Below are positions 1 to 11,470 of a stretch of DNA of 64,000 nucleotides, piece by piece. Within the stretch, counting starts at the first letter, position 1. Every line of letters starts with the position of its first letter. The stretch comes from Adiantum capillus-veneris (Eukaryota; Streptophyta; Polypodiopsida; Polypodiales; Pteridaceae): assembly GCA_014529385.2 (NCBI GenBank), contig CM043968.1, forward strand, positions 5,593,001 to 5,657,000, written 5' to 3'. The position numbers and the translations under genes are program-made. Below the pieces are notes generated by a model. It did not search any database. It saw only the letters and a program-made list of their open reading frames with translations, and was not told the origin of the DNA.

Positions 1-1330
1 AAAAATTGTAAAATTTTCTTATGTAGAAGCTCATTTTGTCTCATTTTTGTTGTGTATGCATAAATTTGCTATCAAAGAGCATCACGTGCATAACCAAAAG
101 CAATGTTTTCCCTTGGCTTTTTTCCCTTTGGCAAATTCAGGTATGCAAGACCCTAGCTTTAGGTTTTCAGTAATGTTTTTTGTGTGTGCTTTTGGATTTC
201 AATTAAAGGCCTTTAAAGCTTGTGTTTACACTTAGCTTCAATCATCTTGGATTGTAAATAAAAGATTCAAGAGACTTCTCCACACAAAGTGGATGCTTGC
301 TCAAGGATGCTCAAAAGAGCATGAATAGGTGAAATCCTTCCATGATTTTTCTCTCTTGTTCATCTCTCCATTCTCTATGCTTGGCTTAAGTAATTTTTGC
401 TTCTAAGCTATGGTTCTTTCATGTTCAAAAACAAGGCATACTAAAGTTTCAACACTTTGCTTTGTGAATATTAACTCATTAAAATTAGATTTTATGTGTG
501 CTAATCATAGGTAGTTGGCCTTGACCTTAGTTTAATGTAGGTTCATTTCTCATTAGTCCTAGACTCTTAGTGATAGTCTTAATACTCCATTCATTTTTTA
601 CATGACCTAGGGCTATAATTAGATTTTAGTCCTTTAGTCCATTTGCCATTAGCATCTCATGATGGAATCAATAAAAATGTGCTAAAAAATGAAACAATGA
701 AGTAAAAAAGTGTCAAGAACAAGTAATAAAAATGCTACTAGACACATGAAAAGAAAGTTTATATGTTATGATGTGTCCATGTGAGGCCTAGTGCCTTTTT
801 TTGTTAGAAAACATGATTTTTAGTCATGTTCCCTTGCGAGGTAGAGTTACGATCGCAACTTCTTAATACGGGAATTGAGCCACATGCAAAAAAAGAATTG
901 TTAGATCTAATCGACTACCAAAATGAGCCTCTTGGTGCATGTATCTAGAGGGGATGTTACATCTAAGCAAGTGGAAGAATTGACCTAATTTCCAAACTAG
1001 AGATCCAAACCCAATAAATTTGATAGCATAGCATCTAGTAATCATGTTGATCCTAATGGTACCAAGAAAATTGAATTTGGCCTCCAAACATGGTGACAAC
1101 TTGACCTGAAATTTTCCAAATACACAAGGAAACATATCCTCAAGTTCAGTTTTGGAGAAAATGAGCAAATTTGGGTCCAAAGGAGCATCAAAACAAAACT
1201 AAAAAACTATAGAGCATATCTAGGGATTGGCATTTGATTTATCAAAACAAGTCCAAATTTTAAAAAAATGGGTATTTAGCTTGTATACGTATAATGTAAC
1301 AAGCTCCTTAGAGATCAATTCCAAATGTGG
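1..1330. other. AT-rich intergenic or decayed retroelement sequence without a supported gene
   Basis: No reading frame here carries recognisable protein features. The stretch around 50-170 (a TATA-like TGTATGCATAAAT, then pyrimidine runs such as TTTTTTCCCTTTGGC) resembles 17221-17500 and the U3/R parts of plant copia LTRs, so a decayed LTR is possible. The remainder is AT-rich and featureless. Confidence 0.4.
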
Positions 1331-1335
1331 TTGAA

Positions 1336-1475
1336 CATGGATCGTTATCCATGTACCTCCACCTCAGAATTTGATGAAAATTAATAAAGAGCTTGTGCAT
1401 AACCTTGTCTAGCTACTGTCAAAATTTGGAAACAAAATTTGACAAAGGAACATGGATTGTGATCCATGTACCTCT
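1336..1475 (+). repeat. Two copies of the CATGGAT-n4-ATCCATG palindrome
   Basis: Near 1341 and 1453 the sequence reads CATGGAT, four bases, ATCCATG, then TACCTC. The same motif recurs in opposite orientation at 60119, 60361 and 60644, with partial copies near 60933 and 61768. In both places the palindromes lie just upstream, in the sense of the LTR, of related LTRs (1957-3075 plus and 59112-60061 minus). This suggests they belong to the 3' untranslated part of one retroelement family. Confidence 0.6.
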
Positions 1476-1956
1476 TCATAGTGGGGATATCTGACTTGAT
1501 GAGCTTGAAGACATACTTGAGTACATCTCAAATCTTAAGTTTAAGAAAAAAGTACCTTCTGGAGACCAAGATACAAGCTAAAGTTCCTGTGTCTTGGTCC
1601 TGAGATTGTTTTGAGTGGTGGTTCAACTGCAGTTCACCGAAGTTTCTCTAACTTTTGATACAGAACTCCAAATTGAGTAAGGTATAGCCATGAAGAAATC
1701 TTGCAAGCAATAGGGCACACCAAAATTTTTAGAGCGGAATTTTTCTATGTTTTCTAATTTCAAATTATTAGGGTACCCAAAAACAATTTCAAAAGACCAA
1801 AGGGTGACAAAAACCTGACTTCTGAGAGATCAGATCAAGGGCAAAAGTTTCCCATGAGGATGCCATGCTGGGCTACTCTGTAGCGCACACACTGGCTCAA
1901 GTTGCTCCCTTGTCCACGTCCACTAAGGGACTCGTCAGCCAGCAAAATAAGGTTGT

Positions 1957-3075
1957 TGTTAATTGAGTCAACGTCAGTTAACGGAAGCTGCTAAATACCG
2001 AAGACATACGGATGCACATCGAGGATGAATACGAAGAAGTAGTAAATATTGGAGCTACACATCAGTTAACGGAAGCTGCTAAATACCGAAGACATACGGA
2101 TGCACATCGAGGATGAATACGAAGTAGTAAATACTGGAGCTACACGTCAGTTAACGGAAGCTGCTAAATACCGAAGACATACGGATGCACATCGAGGATG
2201 AATACGAAGAAGTAGTAAATACTGGAGCTACACATTTTCCACATTTTTCCAAAATGGTCACGTATTGTAAATTCTTTCTTTATCTCAAGCCATTGTAATA
2301 TATTAATGTGTTACCGGCTCAATGGGAGTTCCAAGTTGTAAAGAATAGGTCAGTTACTATGCCTAGGTTGTAGATTCAGTAAGTGGTGGAGCCTTAAAGG
2401 CCTTGGGCGCCCGAACATTGCATATTTTTACCCTAGGTACATAAGGCAGTGTGTAAAAGAAATTAGGGTTCTCAAGCTCATTTGTTGAGAGCACTCTTTG
2501 GTGAGAGCTCTTGACGTGTGTGGCTATGGATTCCTTGAGCTTCTCCTTGCTCATGAGACTTCATTAACACTAATCAATGATTCATTCTCTTTCACTATGC
2601 CTCTCTCATACTTCTTATGATTGCCTCTCTCATACTTCTTATGATTGTCTATGATGCTTAAATTAGCTAGATCTTAACTAATTAGTGGTTAATCCCTCTC
2701 TAATCTTGTATGATTGCCCTCTTTTGCTTGTGTGTGCATGTAGGTTTGATTAGAGTGTGGTGCTCGATAGATCTAAGTGTGTGTGATTGCAATTAGTGTG
2801 TTGCATGATAGGATTAGTGTTGTGTGTGTCTTGCAATCGTAGTGTGTGTGATTTGGTTGATTGGAGGTGAAGAGAAGTGGATACGGAGATTGCCCTTCAT
2901 TGTGGCTTAGCTCCTCCATAGGCCGAGAAGCTCACCTCGTAGAGTTAACCATGTGTGTTGCCACGATTAGCTCACTAACCATGTGAGTGTTTCCATGCCC
3001 TAGCCGGGTAGCTCACCCCTCCGGATTGATATTTTGCTAGTCATTGGAGCTATTGCAATGATGGGACCCCCAACA
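1957..3075 (+). repeat. LTR of element X, copy 1 (expanded)
   Basis: The sequence begins TGTTAATTGAGTC and ends GGGACCCCCAACA. It is homologous over its length to 17778-18676, with roughly 10% mismatch in the stretch I compared by eye. It is about 220 bp longer than that copy, mostly because an 85-88 bp segment near its start is present three times. No polypurine tract precedes it, and gag-like X sequence follows, so I read it as a 5' LTR on the plus strand. The conserved end ACCCCCAACA is shared with the inverted LTR at 59112-60061. Confidence 0.75.
1974..2234 (+). repeat. Tandem triplication of an 85-88 bp unit inside the X LTR
   Basis: Units begin with TCAGTTAACGGAAGC at 1974, 2062 and 2147 and end with GGAGCTACAC. 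They are nearly identical; the middle copy lacks three bases (GAA). The other X LTR (17778-18676) has one diverged copy, so the expansion occurred after the two LTRs separated. Confidence 0.85.
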
Positions 3076-3090
3076 GTTGCCCATGTCAAC

Positions 3091-3160
3091 GAGTGCGAGC
3101 TCATTTGGTAGAGTAAGAGCCTCTTGTGTCTAAGGTCTTGGCTAAACCCCCTTCATAGCT
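3091..3160 (+). other. tRNA-like sequence just inside the X LTR, copy 1
   Basis: GAGCTCATTTGGTAGAG matches the A-box/D-arm of plant tRNAs (GCTC and GAGT can form a D stem). A possible anticodon arm follows, CCT...AGG around TTGTGTC, and then GGCTAAACCCC resembles a degenerate B box. The pattern recurs unchanged at 18692-18761. No proper acceptor stem is visible, so this is a tRNA-derived fragment or SINE-like head rather than a functional tRNA gene. Confidence 0.4.
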
Positions 3161-3179
3161 AGTGTGACATGTAGCCTTT

Positions 3180-3557
3180 AGGGACTGCTCCCCTAGCCCA
3201 TATGATGGATTGGCAACCTTATCCAACCAAAAACAAGAGTTACCACAAGATGAGAAATTATTAGTGCTCTTCATTGAGGGCTTGATGAATGAGAAACTAA
3301 AAAAGGACCTACATTTGAAAGCATGTACGATGTTTGAGCAAGTCACTAGAGAAGCTCTATATCTAGTTGACAATTGTAAGGCTTACAAAGAGGTGAGGAA
3401 CAATGAAAATAACATGATTGGTAGTGCCTATTCTACAATGAGTGAGCCCACAACAAAGCAGGATGTGCAAACTCCTACAGTGCCGAGCATTGATCTACTG
3501 GTCGAAGAAGTGGTGAGGAGAATAAACCAAGGCTATAAACAGAACTCGGATGAATGA
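3180..3557 (+). pseudogene. X copy 1: gag-like fragment
   Basis: An open frame of 115 codons from 3210 contains LLVLFIEGLMNEKLKKDL and ACTMFEQVTREALYL. This resembles the C-terminal part of the Ty3/gypsy gag (capsid) domain, in which a short helical block precedes an A-x-x-x-E-x-V-x-x-A-x-x-L repeat. It ends in a charged tail with RRINQGYKQN. The frame lacks the usual upstream capsid part, and stops separate it from the zinc-knuckle region at 3836. Copy 2 at 18803-19159 is clearly homologous. By family knowledge, gag forms the cytoplasmic virus-like particle. This piece alone cannot do so. Confidence 0.6.
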
Positions 3558-3835
3558 AAACAACAAATGAGGGTTAGTGACACTTGTGGAGGGGATTATT
3601 GACCCCATGGTGTAACGTTCAAATGATTGCAATGTATACTAGGGCAACAACCACCTCTTTTGAATGATAGAAGAGTAGTAGTGAACTATACTCAACCATC
3701 GTATGTTGACGCACGAAGAATCGTGACTCCATGGCCAAGAACACCTTAATGTTCATAGCCAATCAAGAGTATGGTTCAAGACGATTCTTACTAGGAAAGA
3801 ACAACCATCAGCTACATCACTAGCTACACAACAAG

Positions 3836-3969
3836 TGGGACCATGCTACAAGTGTGGATGCAACGATTGGCCAAGAAATTTCCCTCATCGAGTGAAGAAC
3901 GTAGAGATTTTTGGATATTTTTTAGAATTTGTTGTTACACATCTAATTCTTAACTTTCCAAACCATTGA
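3836..3969 (+). pseudogene. X copy 1: degenerate paired zinc knuckles
   Basis: The frame reads GPCYKCGCNDWPRNFPHRV and then GYFLEFVVTHLILNFPNH followed by a stop. The spacing is that of two CCHC nucleocapsid knuckles (C-x2-C-x3/4-H-x4-C), but the last Cys of each is Phe. In this copy the His of the first knuckle is Asp and the Cys pair of the second is also lost. Copy 2 (19333-19572) is less damaged. The knuckles normally bind the genomic RNA of the element. Confidence 0.6.
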
Positions 3970-4056
3970 AACAACAAGGGAAAAACAACAATGTACATTA
4001 TTAGAGTGTTATCTTCTTCAAGAGGATCTTAGCTAGAACCCACAGTTCCTATAAAT

Positions 4057-4610
4057 GTGATGACTCGAGCTCACGCTCAAGAAGCTGCCAAAATCACACC
4101 TATCAATGATGAACGTATCTTGTCTATTCAAATACAAATCAAGATTATATCAGTGAGGACTGGAATAAAATCATGGAAAGCCAAACGAGACAAAATAAAA
4201 ACAAAAATACTAAAAGAGAAAAACAGCTCTAGAGATCGAGCTGCAACAAAGCAAGGAGCAATTGAGGCAAGAAAAGGAAAATAGAGAACAAACCCAGAAA
4301 GAAAAATCATTCAAAATATCATCGAGAGGTTCAGTCTTGGCTGAGAAAGAGAACAAGCACTTAGATGCCATGCTGCAAGCCTACAAGGTGAGGCTAAAAA
4401 ACAACCAAACACTAGAACAAAGATTGTTGACCTATCCGCATCCTGAAATTGAAACCAAACAAATGGAAATGTGCAGAAGGTTCATAGAGATAGCTCAAGC
4501 TCTAATGCATCCAAAAACATTGAAGATCCTCGAGAAGGTAGTTCCTATGCCAGGAAAGGAGAATGCAAATGCACTAAAAGAAAACACACGGGCGAACCAA
4601 CCACATTAGG
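4057..4610 (+). pseudogene. X copy 1: Lys/Glu-rich coiled-coil segment
   Basis: Two overlapping frames (4057-4284 and 4262-4609) together match the single frame of copy 2 at 19692-20228. They differ by a frameshift near 4270. The protein is rich in K, E and Q with heptad-like spacing (EKENREQTQKEKSFKISSRG), followed by a conserved block TYPHPEIETKQMEMCRRF. I recognise no family. Its position between gag/zinc-knuckle and protease modules suggests it belongs to the X polyprotein. Confidence 0.5.
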
Positions 4611-5480
4611 GAAAATTTGGACTCTCAAAGGCGCCCTATAAGGAGGGTTGACTTTGCCTCTCTTGTCCAAAGTGGGCAACCCGGTGAAGTACATAAATGC
4701 TTTGTCAAAACCCTATCAACCAACATATCATCAAAAAGATATTAGAAAGTAGACTCTAAATCCCCAAACTCTGACAAATTTGGAGTTGATTTGTAGAAGT
4801 TGGAGTTCTCACATCAAAAAATGGAATCTTCTTCATAAGGAATCTGATGGCATGCTATATATCAATGGATAGATCTTGATGATTACATTCTAAATTCAAA
4901 AGGTTCGACAAATTTTGATTTCATTTGTAAAAAATTTATCGTACGCCCATTTTGAACAAGAGAGAGAAATTCAAAGTCCTCATAGAGCCCCTTTGGGAGT
5001 CCAAATTTTCCCTAATGTATTGGGAAATGAGAAGCCATTGGATACGAGGGTAGTGACAAACACAACATAGGAGGCCAAGTCTCCTGAGACGTAGCCAATT
5101 CTTGAAGTGGACGAGTTGTGGCCACAATCCTTTTGAGGGATGATCAAAAACTGCAAAGATGGTAGTGCTACTTTATAGTCAGCACCTATCACTGAAATCA
5201 CTGAAATAAATATGAAACACGAGTTCTACCCTAAAGATGTACAATCTCTATACAGAGATGCCGACTCTATAGCATCTAAAGAGAACAAACCACACTCTCT
5301 ATAGACTTTGTCATCTTTCATAGGACAACAAAAAACAAAATTGGAGGTTAGAGTGGTACCTTCTCAGTGGAAAGCCACCCCAAAAATGATGGACACCAAA
5401 AGACTTCATGAATTTATGTCTTCTTCTATACAATGTACACTTTCTCTCTCAGAGTTATTGAAAATCATACCACATCTATG
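4611..5480 (+). other. X copy 1 interior, non-coding or heavily decayed
   Basis: This stretch aligns with copy 2 at 20229-20797 and then, across the Y insertion, with 34784-35090. All three frames contain stops. Short patches such as TKRLHEFMSSS and SLSELLKIIPHLWG are conserved in both copies, so this was probably once coding. Confidence 0.5.
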
Positions 5481-5487
5481 GGGATAA

Positions 5488-6278
5488 GTGAGCAAAACCT
5501 TAGAGAAGATGGGATTGAAAATTCCTCATTTAGACATCCCCTTAGAAGAACACGTGCGAAAAATGACACAAGAGAAACCAATACCTATAAACAAGGTGGG
5601 AGTTTACTGTGAAGGAGAAGAAGGGAACAACACCTTGCTGTTAGAACACAAAGGATTGAAAACGCTTTTTATACTTGATAGTGGGGCTAGAGTGGCCATA
5701 CCACCAAAGAAATTTGGGAAAAATGGAGGATACCAGCTCTCATAAAACCAAGAATGACACTGCAACTTGCATACATGTTTGTAGAAAGACCTATGGGAAT
5801 GCTTGAACATATCATAGTATCCTCATGTGGATTGAGTACTAGCATACCTTTGCAGTAATGGATTTTGGAAAGAAATAACTTTGATGTCATTTTAGGGCGA
5901 CCATTTATGAGTCAACTTAAAACGGTACAAGATTGGGGCTATGACCTTATCTACTTGCAGCATAAGGGTGTTACCACGGGAATGAGCATCAATGATCATA
6001 GTTGTAGAGACGTTACTCAAGCCCCTACAGAAGATTTTGACTCAACAACGGTCCATGAAAACAAGATAACTGAATGGTTGCACGACAAAGAACATATTTG
6101 GATGTGTGGAGCATTTGAATCTGGGAGCCTAAGGAAAGAAGATTGCATCCTAGAGAGATCATTGAAGGATAGATCTTACATCCAAGAACCATTTCTAGAA
6201 GATTTCTTTGAACCTTTTGGATGGGAGAAAATACTAGCTACTGTAGATGTGTGCATAAACAAAATAAAGCTCACATAG
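5488..6278 (+). pseudogene. X copy 1: retropepsin-like protease module
   Basis: The first frame (5488-5745) has LFILDSGARVAIPPKKFG, which contains the aspartic protease motif D-S-G. A frame change follows, then 5865-6278 carries ERNNFDVILGRPFMSQL, the typical C-terminal part of a Ty3/gypsy protease (hydrophobic pair then LGR). A further 100 residues without known homology follow and end in DVCINKIKLT. The catalytic D-S-G is kept here, while copy 2 (35102-35827) has D-S-W. The protease normally cleaves the polyprotein inside the particle. Frameshifts between the halves make this copy non-functional. Confidence 0.65.
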
Positions 6279-6589
6279 TGTTGTGATGAGAATGGATATG
6301 GTATAACTCTATGTTTTATGATAATAATTATTGAAGGAATCTAATGAAACTTGTATGAAAGCTCAACAGGCAAGACAAGCATGAACCTATGATGTAAAAG
6401 CACAAATGAAGGAAGAAAAGTAACTAGAAGAATATGTCATCATTGACATACTTGAAGAATCAACAAAAGTTGTTTCAAAGTAGTAGAATCCCAAAAATTA
6501 CTACTGAAATCAGATGAAGAACCAAGGTCCATATCAAGTGCTCCAAAACTCAAGATCAAGAGAGGGACAAGGATAAATTTGAGAATCGA

Positions 6590-6995
6590 TTGTCTCCTAC
6601 ATTGATCAAATTCAACATACGTGGAGAAACAGGACTCAAAATCACATGTTCAGCTATGATCGATCCTTATGTGACAAATAATCATATGACTTATGGCATG
6701 TGGATAATGATGGGAAAGCCACCAATCAAAGAGCTAGAAGAATTAGTGTACACAAGTTCCAAAATGCAGATTCGTAGCTTTAGCATAGCAAAAGCCGTAC
6801 TCAAGCTGAGTAATGGGGAGTTCAAGGACATTTTTTTTCATAATCGACTCCCATCACATCAAAGAGAGTATGGTATTGACAAAAAGCTGGATGGACATCT
6901 TCTTTAGACAACAACAAAAAGCTTCAACAACAAGAGAAATAGTCCCAGAAGAACCTCAAGTTTATGCAAAAACACACTCTCTTGTCAATACTTAG
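6590..6995 (+). pseudogene. X copy 1: second retropepsin-like module lacking the catalytic motif
   Basis: The frame 6590-6907 reads IKFNIRGETGLKITCSAMID, then PYVTNN, and later YTSSKMQIRSFSIAKAVLKL. After a frameshift, 6813-6995 continues with IIDSHHIKES...TKSWMDIFF. The layout (a strand, then C-x-A-x-I-D-x-x-V-T-N, then a W-M-D block at the end) is that of a retropepsin in which D-T/S-G has become D-P-Y. This is fold inference from pattern alone. Copy 2 at 36130-36461 has the same order. Confidence 0.4.
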
Positions 6996-8545
6996 GGAAG
7001 CCACCTAGATGGGGCACAGTTGGTTTGTCAATCACAATGGAGTAACAACTGCTATAAGATGCACTCACAAGCAATCATGAATCAACAGAATACAATTAAT
7101 CATCAAGCATAGAGTCAATCCTTGCTCCAACTAATCACTCAATGGTTTCTCATCTAAAGGAGCTCGAAACACTTCAAAACTCTAGGAGACTATAAGAAAG
7201 GGCTATCATAATAGATCTAGACCATGAAAACTTGCTTCTGAAAGGTACATGAATCGCTATCTAGGTCAGCAAAACATAAACAAAAACATACTAATAGCAT
7301 TCCCTAAGGGTTAAGAACAATCTCCTATCAAAAAATTAGTTTTATTTTTATTGGATGATATGGTTTGTTGTCATGCTACTGGATATGGATGATATAATAC
7401 TTGGGTTGACACATAGTGCTCATGTTTTATATTTTATGGTAGTTTTCCTCTCAGGTGGATCCATGACTATTGCCTAGAGAACTAGGTGTATTATGTGACT
7501 AAGTTAGGAAGACAATAAAGGGGTGATCCCCAAGATTGATGCTAACTGCGTGTGAGGTGATCCTCAAAGAGGTTGATGCCTAAACTTATTAGTAGGTAGT
7601 GAGTCCAACAAGTATTGGGTTTTGGAATCCTTTCTATGCTCAGACTCATGAGGGAGGCAAAGCAGCCTCTTTTACCAGGTCGGGATAGGTGATGAACATG
7701 CTCACTCCCAACGAAGTGAGATTCTCCAGCTTGGTCCTTGAATGGTATGGGACTCAACTACACAAGTAGATTCACTCTTGTATGCTTATTATTTTTATGT
7801 ATTGAAATGCTTGTACTTTGTTTTTTCATTGAGATAGATAGTCAAAAGTCAATATGACTCAAATAAGGTGTCACTTGCTCATCCTACTTGTGTTATGTTT
7901 TCTTTTTTCTTTTTTCTTTTTCTCTCTTATCTCTACTTAAATAGCATGAGGAGTTGGCTATTCTTTAGTTACTCTACTCAAGGTTAGCAATTTAGTTAGC
8001 TTTGAGTGGGTGCTAAATTCCTCCTCTAGTAGGTGTGCCAAAAGGTCTCACTAAAGGGATATATCCTTTTAGTGAGATAGATCCCTGGGGCCTAGGAGAA
8101 AGGGAAAAGAAAAGGGATGATTTTGAATGAAAATCTTTTAATGGGAGTGCTCAAAGATAAGCAAGTGAAAAAGGGACTCTTCTCTTTGCGTGTGTTTGAT
8201 TTGACGTTTATTAAGGGGATAACCCTTTGGATTGAAAAAGGGCAAAGAGAGAATGGTGAGCGATTTATGCGTTGCAAAGAGCGAGCTAAGCAAGGATAAA
8301 GGTTGACACACTCCCAAAGGCATCCAAGGAACAGACGAATCATACAGGGAGCACATTATGTGCCTGGAGAGCAAGGCGTGGGGCCACATATGCAACTCAA
8401 GGGCGCAAGGAACGGGGCCCATCGAGGCTTTGTATTTTTTTTAAAGCTAAATAGCGCAGGGGTAGCAGCTCAAGCAATGGGCGAAAGTGGCTAGCATGTC
8501 AGCGATAAGGCAAAGCCAAAATTTGATTGAGTTCAAGCATTGGGG
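6996..8545 (+). other. X copy 1 interior without a supported gene
   Basis: No convincing frame. The stretch is conserved with 36462-38772 apart from a roughly 640-bp segment (36896-37535) that this copy lacks. Short ORFs on both strands near 8090-8490 occur in both copies, but their strands overlap and no family is recognisable. Confidence 0.5.
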
Positions 8546-10770
8546 GATTTTGGATTTTGTGGATTTTGGATGTGTGTGCATGAAGCAATGTGTTCATAAT
8601 TCCCTAATGTGTCACCGTATCTTGCCAATTGTGTGTTTACACACTCTAATTTCACACTAACCGCTTGTTAATTTCACTAATTTTTGCTAACCTACTAATT
8701 TGCTGTGAAGGATTAAAGCATTCGACCATTCAATTGATCATCAATGGGAAGGTAATCAAGGTGGTATTCTCAACCTCCTTAGAATCTAAAGATGTGTAGA
8801 ATTGTGTAGAGATCCCACCATGATGATGTGATGTAATGTTGATGCAATGTTATGTTGATGCAATGTGGATTGTAATTTTTTTAATTTTTTGTTTTCATGC
8901 CGTCGTAATGCCAAAATTTTTAAGATTTGGTGGCGTACAAATTTGACAAGTTTCAATTGCTAATTGGTGAATGTGTGTTACTAATTGGGTGCTTAATTGA
9001 GTTAATTGCATGCTTGGATGGTCAAAATCAAGTGTTTGTGCACTAAAATCAAGTGTGTGTGCATTCTAATTGAATGTGTGTATGCCTAATTTTAAGTGTG
9101 AGTGCACTATTTTGCCCATGTTTGTGCACCAAGAAATCAATGTGTGCTTAATAATTTTTCAATTGTGATGATTGATTTGTTTTGTGCTCATGCCCTAATG
9201 ATTTCGGAAGTCACATTGCAAATTTGACAAGTTTAACCCTTTTGTGTGCGCACCTAAAGATTGGCAAAAACTGCCAATTTTTATTAGTGTGTGTGTGTGT
9301 GCGCGCCTAAAAAATGTAAAATATGCATGATTGATTCGATTTTTGATTGCATGATTGATGTGTGTAATGATTAATTTCTGCATTTTGTGCTCAAAACAGG
9401 GATTTACACACTCCAATTGCGTCAATTTTTTACTTAATTTTGTATGTAATTTTGCCGATTTAATTGCCTAGTTTTGATATTATTGATAAAATTGATGTGC
9501 TTTTTGCAATTTTATTTGGCTGCACTATTCCCCTATGTGTGGAGAATTTGTAGAAAATTTTTGGGTATTTTTCGGATAAATTTTGCATTAATTTTTGGTT
9601 CATTCCATAAAAATTTGATATTTTGCGATCTTTACGAGCTATTTCATGTGTGCATATTTACGGCATCATTTTGTTCGCATTTGTGTTCTCCGTGGTCGAG
9701 TTTTGAGCGTTTCACTATTTTTGGGGGCCGGATTGATGATTGTCGTAAATTGCATTTCTGGCAAAATTTGCTTTTTTTAGTGTGCTTTTGCGTGTCAAAA
9801 ATGTTCGGGTATGAATGTCAATGATTTTCTAAGATTCCTAGAATTTTTCGGGAATTTTTTGAACTTGTCTGGCAAATTTTGGGATTTTCTGGCGAGTTTT
9901 TGGAGTTTCGGCAAATTTTCGAACTAAATCTGGCTCTTTCGAGCATTAAGAAAATAATAAATTGAATTTTTTTTTTTCGACGAGCGCCGGTGGTTGATCT
10001 CGAGCTTGGGCGCACGTCCCAGCAAAGTTCGACGGTTGTGTGGCCTCGGCGGACAAAATTCAAGCGGCTTTGGATAAAGCGAATAAATTCGAGCCGTGCC
10101 TTTCGGCGCATGAGCGTTCTCGCATTGTGTTTCTCCTCGTTGGAAAGATCTTTATGGTCTCTTGGGATATTTTAAACATTAAAATACTCTTCTTCTTCTT
10201 CTCTCTCCCACTGGCCGACATCTCTCTCTCTTTTCCGCTCCGTGTGAACATACCCAAACCCCCCCCCCCCCCCACACACACACACACACACACACATGAA
10301 ACCTAACTTATTCATTCTCTCTCTCCCCCTCACACTCTCTCTCTACTCTCACTCTCCGTCTCTAACTTTTTCTCTGACTCTAACCTTTCTCTCTCTCTCT
10401 AACTTACTCCCTCTCTCGCCTCGTTGCCGTGCTATCAGCAGGTAACTGCCCCCTTGTTTTTTTTCCTATTCCCTCCTATGTTCCCGCTGTCAGCACTCAC
10501 ACGCGCCCCTGTCTCTCTCTCTCTCTCTCCTCGAGTCTTGTCATTAGTGCGCCGCTGGCTGAGTCTCGCCTCTACAGCGCTGGCCACAGTACACTGCCCG
10601 ATGCACAAACACCCACACCCTCTACTAAGTCTACTCAAGCTCCTCTGCACCGCCAAGCTGGTGCGGGTCCACGCATACTCTATTTTTTCTCTCCTCTGCG
10701 AACGCCAACCTCCAGGCCCGCATTCACCGCCAGAGACCCGCTCGTTAACGCCTACAGGAGGTACAGGTAA
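8546..10770 (+). other. Low-complexity, TG-rich then CT-rich sequence, possibly an LTR or leader
   Basis: The segment has GTGTGTG-rich stretches, a short G+C-richer patch (about 9980-10150) and then long CT-rich tracts (10190-10640). Such CT-rich sequence often lies in the transcribed leader of plant LTR elements, but I cannot identify matching LTR ends. The overlapping frames around 10424-10777 are products of the CT-rich composition and are not called. Confidence 0.4.
10259..10297 (+). repeat. Poly-C plus (CA)n microsatellite
   Basis: A run of about 15 C residues is followed directly by about 12 CA repeats. Confidence 0.9.
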
Positions 10771-10773
10771 TTT

Positions 10774-11470
10774 TTAAAAAAAATAAACAAACAAAATTTA
10801 TGACAAAACCAAAAAGCATAAAATCACAAAAATCAAATTAAATTCACAAAAGAAAAATAAAAAATCACTAAAAATTATATTATATAGAAAAATAAAAAAC
10901 TCATAAAATATCAAAAAAGAGTTTAAATTTTCTTAAAAAAGAAAAATCAAATAAAAATTCACAAAAAAGAATTAAAAAATAATAATAAAACCATAAGAGA
11001 ATAAAAAATCAAAAAATCTAATAAAAATAAAAAAAGGATTAAAAATCATAAATGTTTTAAAAACCTCTTAGAAATTCATAAAAAATAAAAAATTGATCCA
11101 AAAATCACCATAAAATCAAAAAATTCATTAAAAACACAAAAAATCATTTAAAAATAAAAACACTCACCGATAAATCATAGAAAAACATTAAAAAACTCAA
11201 AAAGGTCACCAAAAATTCACAAAAAGTTCAAAATTGTTCGAAAAAAACAATATAAATCACAAAATTCATGAAACCTTCAAAAAATTCATTAAAAATTTCT
11301 AAAATTCACAAAAAACTTATAGATTCACAAAAAATTATTAAAAATCAAAACTTTCTAAAAAAAATAATAAAAAATCATAAAATTACTAAAACTTTTAGAA
11401 AATTCAAAATTTCACAAATATTTAGAAAAAATAAAAAGAAAGTCGTCGAAAGAGCCAGAAAAAATCAGAA
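10774..11470 (+). repeat. Extremely A-rich 700-bp tract
   Basis: Almost the whole stretch consists of A runs broken by short T, TC and CA groups, with quasi-repeats of AAAATCAC, AAAATTC and AAATAAAAA. G is very rare on the plus strand until about 11430. It lies between the CT-rich block and the coding-like frames from 11986, where the leader of an LTR element would be expected. Confidence 0.7.

Noticed and set aside
3091-3160. Functional tRNA gene
   Set aside because: No acceptor stem and the B box lacks the invariant TTCRA. Only A-box and arm-like features are present.
8092-8494. Overlapping ORFs on both strands conserved in two X copies
   Set aside because: Conservation is explained by element duplication. 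The two strands cannot both be coding and neither shows a family motif.
10424-10777. Two overlapping plus-strand frames of more than 110 codons
   Set aside because: Both arise from CT-rich low-complexity sequence with few stops. No domain, and both frames are open at once.
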